This document shows positions 26,459-33,447 of a DNA stretch of 64,000 nt, in pieces (position 1 is the stretch's first letter; each line of letters begins with the position of its first letter). Origin of the DNA: G963665815 sp942492065 (GTDB lineage: Bacteria; Cloacimonadota; Cloacimonadia; Cloacimonadales; JAIOQZ01); the NCBI GenBank assembly GCA_942492065.1, contig CALODV010000008.1:1116001-1180000 (forward strand), read 5' to 3'. A program made the position numbers and the translations under genes. The notes under the pieces are model-generated. The model was not told the DNA's origin. It saw nothing but the letters and a program-made list of their open reading frames with translations, and made no database searches.

Positions 26459-27328
26459 CTATGAAATTGATAAAATGTTCATTGTTAACAGTAATTCTCT
26501 TAATATCTTGGCTGCAAATATTGTTGAGACTTTGGTAGTGTCAATCTCCGGAGCTAATTCTACAACATCTGCTCCGATAAGATTGACTTTTCTCTCAATC
26601 AGTTTGTCCAGAAAGCTCAGAAAATCATTATAGCCTTTTCCACCGGGTTCAGGAGTTCCTGTTCCTGAAAAATATCCGGGATCAAAGAAATCTACATCTA
26701 TAGTCAGATATATATTGTCCCCTTCGTTAATGATATCGTCTAATTCAGCAACATCATCTACAGGGTAAATTCTATTATCTTGCTTTCGCAGTAGGTATTC
26801 CTCTCTCGTCCCAGACCGTATCCCCCATTGTATAAGCTTGTTCAAACCTGAATCCAGACATAACTTCATCACAGAAGCATGACTAAGAGAATCACCGGCA
26901 TAACCGTCTCGTAAATCAGCATGTGCATCTAACTGAATAACTGTTATGTTCTCATATTTTTCTCTATGTGACAAATACACCGGATAAGTTATAAGATGTT
27001 CACCACCAACCGTCAGTAAACGCTTGTTACAGTCCAAAATTGCAGATATTTCTTCTTTAACGTTCTCAACCATTGATGCAGGATTTCCCACCATAACCGG
27101 TAAATCTCCAATATCAGTAAATTGTACTTGATCCAAGCCAAGTCCAAAGTGAAAAGAGAAATCTTCAATACCTTCCCAGGCATAGTTACGTATTTCTCTC
27201 ATAGCAAAACGGGAACCTGCTCTGAATGAAGATGTACAATCATAAGGTACACCAATCAAAATAATATCAGACTCATTAATATTATCTTTTGATTCTATAA
27301 ACCTGGCTATTTCAGTTCTGTGATTCAT
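26459..27328 (-). CDS. speB: Agmatinase (ureohydrolase) SpeB
   Basis: 289 aa from the ATG at 27328, which overlaps the speE stop (TAATG); the ORF is open further upstream but inside speE. It hydrolyses agmatine to putrescine and urea at a binuclear Mn site. The metal-ligand motifs are all present: 'GGEHLITYP', 'QLDAHADLRD' (His and two Asp), and 'LTIDVDFFDPGYFSGTGTPEPGG' (two Asp). The C-terminal 'LIGADVVELAPEID' is also typical. It is last in the speD-pdaD-speE-speB operon and shares a stop-start overlap, so it should be made together with spermidine synthase. Confidence 0.93.
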   Translation of the reverse strand: MNHRTEIARFIESKDNINESDIILIGVPYDCTSSFRAGSRFAMREIRNYAWEGIEDFSFHFGLGLDQVQFTDIGDLPVMVGNPASMVENVKEEISAILDCNKRLLTVGGEHLITYPVYLSHREKYENITVIQLDAHADLRDGYAGDSLSHASVMKLCLDSGLNKLIQWGIRSGTREEYLLRKQDNRIYPVDDVAELDDIINEGDNIYLTIDVDFFDPGYFSGTGTPEPGGKGYNDFLSFLDKLIERKVNLIGADVVELAPEIDTTKVSTIFAAKILRELLLTMNILSIS

Positions 27329-28164
27329 TATTCTGTCCCTGTAATTCTTTTTAGGAAATTTGGAATGGCAAAACATCCCGAATGCAGGTCTTCATTGTAG
27401 TATTTGCATGATTCTGCTATATGCACTGCTCGTTCAACATCGTAATCCATAGGATCATGGACATTGGACATGTAGGCAAAAGTCCAGAAACCGGATGGAT
27501 ATAGAGGAATAAAAGCTGAATAGGATTTAGTAATATCGAACACAGATGAAATCTCTTTGTAGTGATCTTTCATAACATCTTCATAATACCAGGGAGACTC
27601 AGACTGAGAAACAGCAATACCGTCTGACTTTAGAGCCTTCCTGATCAGCTCAAAGTACTTTCTTTTAAATAGTTCAACACCGGGGCCCACAGGATCACTT
27701 GAGTCAGTCAGAATGACATCAAAATAGCCGTCATACCTGTCCAGATATTTGAATCCATCTTCGAAAACCACTTTTACTCTGTCATCATCAAGACTACCTG
27801 AAACAGAGGGCATAAAGTCTTTACAAGCTTTCACGACCAACTCATCTATTTCGCATAATACAACTTCTTTGACACTTTCATACTTCAAGGTTTCTCTAAC
27901 AGCACCACCGTCTCCACCACCAATAATTAACACTCTTTCTGGATTTGGATGAGAACACATTGGTACATGGACTATCATTTCATGATATACGAACTCATCT
28001 TTTTCAGAAAGCATAACAAGCCCATCCAGAGTCAGGAGTTTACCAAAAAACTCAGTTTCATAAATCTCGACTAACTGAAATTTACTTTGTTCTTCAAATA
28101 TTTTATCTTTAACTTTAATTCCCAATGATGCTTTATTATCAAAATTCTCGATGAACCACATCAT
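27328..28164 (-). CDS. speE: Spermidine synthase (polyamine aminopropyltransferase) SpeE
   Basis: 278 aa. The start at 28164 is chosen for CGGAG 5 nt upstream, inside the end of the decarboxylase gene, with 26 nt overlap; the longer ORF start at 28176 lacks support. It transfers an aminopropyl group from decarboxylated SAM to putrescine. Family motifs: N-terminal beta domain 'TLDGLVMLSEKDEFVYHEMIVHVP', nucleotide-binding 'VLIIGGGDGGAVRETLKY', 'CEIDELVVKACKDFMP', active-site 'DVILTDSSDPVGPG', and the late 'SGFWTFAYMS'. Every other enzyme needed to supply its substrates from arginine and SAM is encoded in the same operon. Confidence 0.95.
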   Translation of the reverse strand: MMWFIENFDNKASLGIKVKDKIFEEQSKFQLVEIYETEFFGKLLTLDGLVMLSEKDEFVYHEMIVHVPMCSHPNPERVLIIGGGDGGAVRETLKYESVKEVVLCEIDELVVKACKDFMPSVSGSLDDDRVKVVFEDGFKYLDRYDGYFDVILTDSSDPVGPGVELFKRKYFELIRKALKSDGIAVSQSESPWYYEDVMKDHYKEISSVFDITKSYSAFIPLYPSGFWTFAYMSNVHDPMDYDVERAVHIAESCKYYNEDLHSGCFAIPNFLKRITGTE

Positions 28165-28654
28165 AATCTCCGGCAATTTCTTTATAGTTCAGGACTACAC
28201 CTGCAAAAACTGTAGCACAATCTTTTACTGTTGTCTCAATACCTTCACTTCTCACGGAAAACTCTTCAATCCCTCTCATAGCCATGGCTTCTGAAGCCAT
28301 TCTTCTTACTCTTGCTTCAACATATTCTAATGGCTGAGAATTAGAGTACTCCATTATTACGCCATTAAGGTCTCTGTCATCCGGGATTGCAATAGCAACT
28401 GCAGCACTAATAACCTCATTCTTTGTTTCCGAGCTTTTCGCAGCGTAAGCAATAGGAATAAATGACCCGGGAGTTAAGTCTAAAGGTGAAACTTCTCTGC
28501 ATTGAGGAGGAAGGATGCTGCTTAATTTAATAAGATTTGTGTTACCAATACCTGATGCTAACAACGCTCCGTCAAAGGATGTTAATTGTGAATTACCTTC
28601 GCTGGAACCTGAGCATATAAAAAATATATCCGGACTTTTATCAAAAAGAAACAT
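28139..28654 (-). CDS. Pyruvoyl-dependent arginine decarboxylase (PvlArgDC)
   Basis: 171 aa. It converts arginine to agmatine using a pyruvoyl group formed by self-cleavage. The cleavage site is visible as Ser45-Ser46 in 'NTNLIKLSSILPP', giving a short beta chain and a longer alpha chain whose N-terminal Ser becomes pyruvate. Other family segments: 'GNSQLTSFDGALLASGIGNTNL', 'GSFIPIAYA' and 'AVAIAIPDDRDLNGVIMEYS'. This enzyme type is common in archaea and scattered in FCB and chlamydial bacteria. It lies 12 nt after speD, and its 3' end overlaps speE. Confidence 0.93.
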   Translation of the reverse strand: MFLFDKSPDIFFICSGSSEGNSQLTSFDGALLASGIGNTNLIKLSSILPPQCREVSPLDLTPGSFIPIAYAAKSSETKNEVISAAVAIAIPDDRDLNGVIMEYSNSQPLEYVEARVRRMASEAMAMRGIEEFSVRSEGIETTVKDCATVFAGVVLNYKEIAGDYDVVHREF

Positions 28655-28666
28655 AGTATTTACCTC

Positions 28667-29047
28667 TTATTTATTTTTTTTCTTAGTCGATTTGACTTCA
28701 CTTAATATTCCGCGATCCAGTTCTTTAACTACTTCTTTGTCTGCATGGAATATATCTTTCAACATCTTAAAAGCTTTCATAGGACTTACGTTATCTCCGC
28801 ACGTAAAAAAGTCCATAGCTGCATAGCCTAGTTCAGGCCAGGTATGAATTGTGAAATGTGACTCAGCAATTACTATTGCTCCACTCACCCCCTGGGGTGC
28901 AAATTTGTGGAAAACTATACCAACTATTGTTGCTCCGCATTTTTCTGCCGCAACAATCATCGCTTCACGGATTCTTTCTTTGTCGTTAAGAATCTGCTCA
29001 TCGCAACCATAAAGTTCGACTATAAGATGTCGACCAAGTTTTTTCAT
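28667..29047 (-). CDS. speD: S-adenosylmethionine decarboxylase proenzyme (short, class 1b) SpeD
   Basis: 126 aa, the compact prokaryotic form. It makes decarboxylated SAM, the aminopropyl donor for SpeE. Self-cleavage between Glu62 and Ser63 ('VIAESHFTIHTWPE') creates the pyruvoyl cofactor. The N-terminal 'GRHLIVELYGCD' and 'YAAMDFFTCGD' with its catalytic Cys are intact. The C terminus has a Lys-rich tail. AAGGAG precedes the ATG. It is the first gene of the polyamine operon, so the operon promoter should lie in 29050-29250, where a TAACAA-N6-TTGTTA inverted repeat occurs. Confidence 0.95.
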   Translation of the reverse strand: MKKLGRHLIVELYGCDEQILNDKERIREAMIVAAEKCGATIVGIVFHKFAPQGVSGAIVIAESHFTIHTWPELGYAAMDFFTCGDNVSPMKAFKMLKDIFHADKEVVKELDRGILSEVKSTKKKNK

Positions 29048-29135
29048 CGTTACTCCTTGATATTAATGACCATGAATACAAATCTTGTGCAGAATGTTTA
29101 TCAGGTGAGACATAAATTTTTTACGTGTATCTTTC

Positions 29136-29153
29136 TAACAAGAAATTTTGTTA
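29136..29153. promoter_or_regulatory. Inverted repeat upstream of the polyamine operon
   Basis: TAACAA-GAAATT-TTGTTA, a 6+6+6 inverted repeat about 90 nt upstream of the speD start. It could be an operator; no promoter boxes were convincingly found. Confidence 0.25.
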
Positions 29154-29282
29154 CAAACTGGCATAAATTTGATTTCACCATGAAAACAATATAAGCTAAA
29201 TCGTTATTTTACAAATATTTTCTGGCATTATTATTTTTGATTAAAATGTGGTCTTTTTTATGCTGTAAATGAGGGTTCCAGA

Positions 29283-29468
29283 ATGTTAGATTTTTCTATT
29301 ATCCGAATTTCTGGGAAAGATTTTATTCTTAAGAGTTCTGTACAGACAGTTCAGAAGTCGGAAAGAAGTGTTGAACTACTTCCTGCCCATAGCTTAAGTA
29401 TCTGTTCTGATGTAATAACCATAGATGAGAAGCAGTACATTGCAAAATATTTTGTTTTTGAATGTTAA
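29283..29468 (+). CDS. Possible small protein of unknown function (61 aa)
   Basis: A GAGGG ribosome-site-like stretch stands 10 nt before the ATG. The protein (MLDFSIIRISGKDFILKSSV...) has no signal peptide, membrane segment or recognised motif. It lies alone in an otherwise gene-poor 835-nt interval (29048-29881). A second ORF at 29498-29689 is even less convincing. It may be spurious. Confidence 0.3.
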   Translation: MLDFSIIRISGKDFILKSSVQTVQKSERSVELLPAHSLSICSDVITIDEKQYIAKYFVFEC

Positions 29469-29881
29469 TGAACAGACATCAAACTTAGTAAAAATATATG
29501 CTATTTATCAGTTATTTTATACTTCATACGAGGAGAACAACGAGAAAACATAATCCCTTGGCCTACATCAACATTGCAGTAAACTTGGTCAAGGAACAGG
29601 AGGCTTACAATTTGAAAAATGGAAATCTTCTGAGAAGTGAGTTCATAAAGTTCGCAAGGTTACTCAGTATCATAAAACAGAAAAGATAAGAGTAATAACA
29701 GTTAAATCCATTCCCAACCCAACTAATGAAAACCTGAGAAATGCTATGTCAGAAATGAAGATGCTGACCTCTGACTCCACAGTGATAGCCTTGTTAATAC
29801 ATATTAATCTGCAGATATAGTACATGTATCATAATCTATTCTACAAAGGTGATTTACATAATTTGCCATTCACAACTTCTC

Positions 29882-30775
29882 TCATGAACCTACAATCTCG
29901 TCTATCCTTATATTTTTTCTACCATCTCTGGCTCGAGGGGCTTCACAAAGAATGGAACTGATTTTACTGACAGTTTTTTCGCATTTTATTACTTTTCCTG
30001 TTGAGTAATAATCTTTTATAGACAGAACTCTGAGATGCTTATTCTGAATAGAGAAAACTATTTCAATGCATAAGTAGTCCTCTGCATCATCCTGATATAC
30101 CAGAAATATACTGTAGCGCTTGTCATTGACAATTCTAAAATCATACTTTTTGACCACAGATATACTTTTTAACAACTCAATTTCCTCTTCATTTACGTAA
30201 GCCAGATAGTTCTTCATCATCTTTATATTTCTTTCATCCAATGCTTTTTTTAGTGATCTGAGAAATGAAGTTATGCTCTGATTGATTTCCGGCAGTATCA
30301 GATCATTTCCATAATGGTAACCTTTATCCATGTTATATTTAGCCTTAATTTTCTTTTTCAGTATTGAGACTTTTTTTCGGATAGAATTATTGGACATATC
30401 ATATTCTTGAATTAACTCTGATCTGGCACTTTTTGAGAAGTATTTAAGTAAAAAACTCAGTTCATCGTTCTCCAGATACTCACAGATCTGGTTAAAGCTT
30501 GTTATCGTATCATCTGTACCGCAATCGACCAGCTCCTTTTTTCTCTCAATGATTTCCTCTTCCCTGAGATATTTTTTGTAATTTTTTTTGAATAGATTGG
30601 AACTTACTTTAATAATCCAGGCATCAGGATTTCTTACTGATTCATAGTTCAAACACAATTGATACAAAGCAATAGAAGATATTTCCCTCGATAAATCATA
30701 GTTAGCTGTCAAAGATAAGAGATATAAAAAACTTTTATTCATAAGTTTTTTTATTTTTTTTTCTTCAAATTCCAT
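29882..30775 (-). CDS. ECF-like RNA polymerase sigma factor with a C-terminal accessory domain
   Basis: 297 aa from the ATG at 30775 (GGAGG 7 nt upstream). The N terminus resembles sigma70 region 2 ('SREISSIALYQLCLNYESVRNPDAWIIKVSSNLFKKNYKKYL', cf. the ECF 'NPRAWLFRIARNL' pattern). A region-4-like helix-turn-helix follows ('LKYFSKSARSELIQEYDMSNNSIRKKVSILKKKIKAKYN', ~110-155). The remaining ~140 residues form an alpha/beta segment ('YSIFLVYQDDAEDYLCIEIVFSI'), reminiscent of the SnoaL-like tails of some ECF groups (inference). It is divergent from the RiPP genes, with 51 nt between starts, so it probably controls them. The similarity is weak in sequence, good in layout. Confidence 0.65.
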   Translation of the reverse strand: MEFEEKKIKKLMNKSFLYLLSLTANYDLSREISSIALYQLCLNYESVRNPDAWIIKVSSNLFKKNYKKYLREEEIIERKKELVDCGTDDTITSFNQICEYLENDELSFLLKYFSKSARSELIQEYDMSNNSIRKKVSILKKKIKAKYNMDKGYHYGNDLILPEINQSITSFLRSLKKALDERNIKMMKNYLAYVNEEEIELLKSISVVKKYDFRIVNDKRYSIFLVYQDDAEDYLCIEIVFSIQNKHLRVLSIKDYYSTGKVIKCEKTVSKISSILCEAPRARDGRKNIRIDEIVGS

Positions 30776-30826
30776 CACAAATCCTCCAGATTGATACACT
30801 AATAATAAAAAAAGGAGATTTTTTTT

Positions 30827-31048
30827 ATGCGAAAATTTATTGCAATTCTAATGTTGTCAATAGTTTTTAATCTGTGCTGTGTGAGTCAGACTGAGCTTGT
30901 CAATATGATGGAAACTCCTCAGGCTGTCGACCAAGTGTTAAACAATACACAGCGAGGAAAGAATTACAGGCTTGTCGTTATACTGGATGATGTGATTGTC
31001 GTTGAAGTTGACGGCGTCATTGTTTACTTCGAAAAAAAGAAAAAGTAG
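30827..31048 (+). CDS. Small exported protein of unknown function at the head of the RiPP locus
   Basis: 73 aa with a strong AAAGGAG 9 nt before the ATG. A Sec signal peptide (MRKFIAILMLSIVFNLCCVS) is followed by a ~50-residue mature part with hydrophobic beta strands ('NYRLVVILDDVIVVEVDGVIVYF') and a Lys tail. No lipobox fits well. It lies 51 nt from the divergent sigma-like gene and 10 nt before the radical SAM gene, so it is in the same transcript. It could be an immunity protein, a periplasmic partner or a regulator; nothing in the sequence decides. Confidence 0.75.
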   Translation: MRKFIAILMLSIVFNLCCVSQTELVNMMETPQAVDQVLNNTQRGKNYRLVVILDDVIVVEVDGVIVYFEKKKK

Positions 31049-31058
31049 GTTATTTTTT

Positions 31059-32387
31059 ATGGGATACAAATACAGTAAGTTCAATACAACAGTGAATTTA
31101 AACAGTCAGGATAATGAATATTTACTATATAATTACTCCTCTAACGGATTGATAAATATAAACGGGGAGTATAAAGCAAAAATAAATGATAAGAATAACA
31201 TAGAAGACAACTTCACTGTGGACGAAATAGATCTTCTTAAAAGCAATGGATTTATTATTGATTCAAGCATTAATGAAATCAACAGACTAGTTCTGGAACA
31301 CAATAAAAAATATATGTTCAATGAAGTGCTCAAACTGACAATTTTACCAACTCTATCATGTAATTTCAATTGTCACTATTGTTTTGAGAGAGAAAACGGT
31401 GACAATATTTTCATGACTGATGAGATTATATATAAAACAATTGAATTCATAAAATCCAGATTTACCGCTAATAAATATCTTAGGAAAATAGATATTGATC
31501 TATACGGTGGAGAGCCATTAGTAGGAATGAAACAATTGATTTTTTTTTATGATAAGCTTAATGAACTCCAGAAGGAATTTGATTTCTCATACAGCAGCAT
31601 GATAATTACAAATGGATACCTGCTTACAGATGAGAACATCAGTCATCTTGATAGTTTTAACTGCCACAGAGCAATGATTTCAATTGATGGTTACATGGAG
31701 AAGCACAGTTCTTCAAGAACTCATAAATCTCCCGTAATCACAGATACATACACACCAATAATAAACAACGCAAAAAGATTCATTGAACTTGGTAATTCTA
31801 TGACTCTCAGAGTTCACATAAACGATAAGTCAACATTCGACGATGTAAAGAGAATTCTGTCCGAATTCCCGACTTCTTTGAGGAAAAGAATTACACCCAT
31901 TTTTGTTCCTATCTTCGACGCCGGTGTAGAAGTTAATCCTGATATTTATCTTGATCAACTAAGAAACTATGCTATTGATGAAGGATTTGATATTGGGGGG
32001 GAATTAGCTCTGATTTTTAAATCAGTATCTTCTTGCAACACGTGTGCTTCCTATGACAGCTATACTATCTCAGCTGATGGCAGGATTTTCATCTGTGATT
32101 ATTCTGATTTTTCTGATGAAGATTTCATCAAATATGGAGTTGGAACAATTGATAAGTATGAAGAAATTTTTAGCAATACCAACTATATCAATTTTGCAGG
32201 TGATTTCTTCTATCAGAAGATAAACTGCTTAAAATGTAAGTTTTTACCGGCTTGTAAAGGCGGATGCAAGGTCAAAAGTTATCAGGCTACAAATGCTACC
32301 GGAGAAGAGCCATGCCCTATTCATCTTTCAAGATTGGCTACTGAAGAAGAACTGATCAACGACCTTTACCTAAATGAAATATCCTGA
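31059..32387 (+). CDS. Radical SAM/SPASM peptide maturase
   Basis: 442 aa from the ATG at 31059; the open frame runs further back, but only inside the upstream gene. N-terminal ~90 residues resemble the leader-binding (RRE-like) region of peptide maturases. The radical SAM cluster Cys101-x3-Cys105-x2-Cys108 ('CNFNCHYC') is followed by 'DLYGGEPLVG' and 'MIITNGYLL'. The C-terminal SPASM domain shows 'CNTCASYDSYTISADGRIFICDY' and 'CLKCKFLPACKGGC...PCP', enough Cys for auxiliary Fe-S clusters. Such enzymes make thioether, C-C or epimerised residues in ribosomal peptides. Two Cys-containing 40-aa peptides follow directly, the likely substrates. The exact chemistry is not readable from sequence. 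Confidence 0.92.
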   Translation: MGYKYSKFNTTVNLNSQDNEYLLYNYSSNGLININGEYKAKINDKNNIEDNFTVDEIDLLKSNGFIIDSSINEINRLVLEHNKKYMFNEVLKLTILPTLSCNFNCHYCFERENGDNIFMTDEIIYKTIEFIKSRFTANKYLRKIDIDLYGGEPLVGMKQLIFFYDKLNELQKEFDFSYSSMIITNGYLLTDENISHLDSFNCHRAMISIDGYMEKHSSSRTHKSPVITDTYTPIINNAKRFIELGNSMTLRVHINDKSTFDDVKRILSEFPTSLRKRITPIFVPIFDAGVEVNPDIYLDQLRNYAIDEGFDIGGELALIFKSVSSCNTCASYDSYTISADGRIFICDYSDFSDEDFIKYGVGTIDKYEEIFSNTNYINFAGDFFYQKINCLKCKFLPACKGGCKVKSYQATNATGEEPCPIHLSRLATEEELINDLYLNEIS

Positions 32388-32523
32388 CGTATTGTATGAA
32401 TCAAGAAGAAATAAAGAGATCATATTAGATTTTAAAAGCAATACACTTTGCTGATCTTACTAATAGAGTTATGGAATTTATTGAGTTAACACAAAAATGA
32501 TACAGTGATTTCACATCAGACTT

Positions 32524-32532
32524 TGCTATAAT
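32524..32532 (+). promoter_or_regulatory. Extended -10 promoter candidate ahead of the first precursor peptide
   Basis: TGCTATAAT (TGn plus a perfect TATAAT), 145 nt before the first precursor start, no strong -35. It would allow the peptide to be transcribed apart from, and more strongly than, the maturase gene upstream. Confidence 0.4.
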
Positions 32533-32642
32533 TTTGTGCGGGTTGTGAGGAAATTCCATAACATACGAAAAACAATGCTGTACAGGTGCATTATATGTGA
32601 TTTATCTAAAGAATGGATAAAGCATATGCAATTAATTACGAA

Positions 32643-32676
32643 TATCCTTTGGGATAAATAAAAAAAGGAGGAAACC
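32643..32676 (+). promoter_or_regulatory. Conserved leader hairpin and Shine-Dalgarno of precursor 1
   Basis: TATCC-TTTG-GGATA hairpin followed by AAATAAAAAAAGGAGGAAACC directly before the ATG. The same arrangement is found before precursor 2 (33025-33057), where the stem is identical and only the loop is one base shorter. Confidence 0.5.
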
Positions 32677-32799
32677 ATGAAATTAATCAAAAGAGGCGAA
32701 GTACTCAGAGATGATCCACCAACCAGAAGAATGCTTATGGAATGTGGAAATCCATGTCCTGCTTTATATCTTGCATGCACTTGCAAGAAATCAAATTAG
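32677..32799 (+). CDS. RiPP precursor peptide 1 (40 aa, four Cys)
   Basis: Starts after a perfect AAGGAGG. Leader: MKLIKRGEVLRDDPPTRRM. Core-like end: MECGNPCPALYLACTCKKSN, with Cys at 23, 27, 34 and 36 (C-x3-C-P-x5-C-x-C). The second peptide has the same length, the same Cys spacing and the same TRRM-x-M and KSN ends, so constraint acts on the Cys frame and leader rather than on the residues between. It lies between the radical SAM and YcaO genes and is followed by a strong terminator. Conservation of the leader suggests recognition by the maturase. Final modification and any cleavage site are unknown; the exporter lacks a C39 peptidase. Confidence 0.85.
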   Translation: MKLIKRGEVLRDDPPTRRMLMECGNPCPALYLACTCKKSN

Positions 32800-32805
32800 C
32801 ATTTA

Positions 32806-32834
32806 TAAGAGAGAGCACAGCTCTCTCTTATTTT
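32806..32834 (+). terminator. Strong intrinsic terminator after precursor 1
   Basis: Perfect 11-bp stem TAAGAGAGAGC / GCTCTCTCTTA with a 3-nt loop, followed by TTTT. Confidence 0.85.
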
Positions 32835-33024
32835 GACTATATTTCATCTAAGCTGTCTCTTTGAAGTTTTATAATGTAAAGCATCTCAAAAAGTGGTCAG
32901 TATTTATATGTAAGGATGGAGTTGGATTATCGGCTATCTCACATATTTCTGCATGACAAATCTTATCATAAATACATCAAACCGTGCATAATTATGTAAT
33001 TAATTACTACTGAAAATGTAATAA

Positions 33025-33057
33025 TATCCTTGGGATAAATAAAAAAGGGAGGAAACC
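33025..33057 (+). promoter_or_regulatory. Conserved leader hairpin and Shine-Dalgarno of precursor 2
   Basis: TATCC-TTG-GGATA hairpin, then AAATAAAAAAGGGAGGAAACC before the ATG; duplicate of the element before precursor 1. The A/T-rich sequence AATTAATTAC also precedes both. Confidence 0.5.
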
Positions 33058-33180
33058 ATGAAGTTAATCAGAAAAGGTGATATTCTAAGAAATGATGATG
33101 ACACAAGAAGGATGCCAATGGATTGTATCAACTTATGCCCATCATTGCTTCTTCAGTGCTACTGTAGAAAATCAAATTAG
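33058..33180 (+). CDS. RiPP precursor peptide 2 (40 aa, four Cys)
   Basis: Starts after GGGAGG. Leader: MKLIRKGDILRNDDDTRRM. Core-like end: MDCINLCPSLLLQCYCRKSN. Cys sit at 23, 27, 34 and 36 exactly as in precursor 1, with 21 of 40 residues identical and most leader changes conservative (K/R, E/D, V/I). The differences concentrate between the cysteines and in the Asp/Pro-rich middle. It is a duplicated gene with its own leader hairpin and terminator, so the locus makes a pair of related peptides, possibly acting together. Too short for routine gene callers. Confidence 0.85.
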   Translation: MKLIRKGDILRNDDDTRRMPMDCINLCPSLLLQCYCRKSN

Positions 33181-33188
33181 AATTTATT

Positions 33189-33217
33189 GAGAGAGTTATT
33201 TGCTCTCTCTTTTATTT
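33189..33217 (+). terminator. Intrinsic terminator after precursor 2
   Basis: GAGAGAG / CTCTCTC 7-bp stem with a 7-nt loop, followed by a T-rich tail (TTTTTATTT). Its sequence relates to the terminator after precursor 1, so the whole peptide cassette (leader, gene, terminator) was duplicated. Confidence 0.8.
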
Positions 33218-33447
33218 GATAATAACGCTTTATACCATTTCATTCTAATTATTTTCTTCAAATTCAGTCACAAATCAATACAACAGTCTCACTATATACA
33301 TAAAAGGAGTTTTTTATCAAAGTATACCGCTCAATGTCACATTCCTCTGACAATTTTTAAATCCACAGCGGTGAAAGCTTTCCTGAAGTATTTTAACACA
33401 ATGATTGAGAGGATTCTCTCTCATAAATATAAGAATTGGAAAAAAAT

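Noticed and set aside
29498..29689. 63-codon ORF in the gene-poor interval before the sigma-like gene
   Set aside because: No ribosome site, composition like intergenic DNA, no family; possibly a decayed gene but not supportable.
33307..33360. Possible third precursor after the AAAAGGAG at about 33303
   Set aside because: The expected ATG is ATC, the frame closes after 14 codons, and neither the MKLI leader nor the Cys frame is present.
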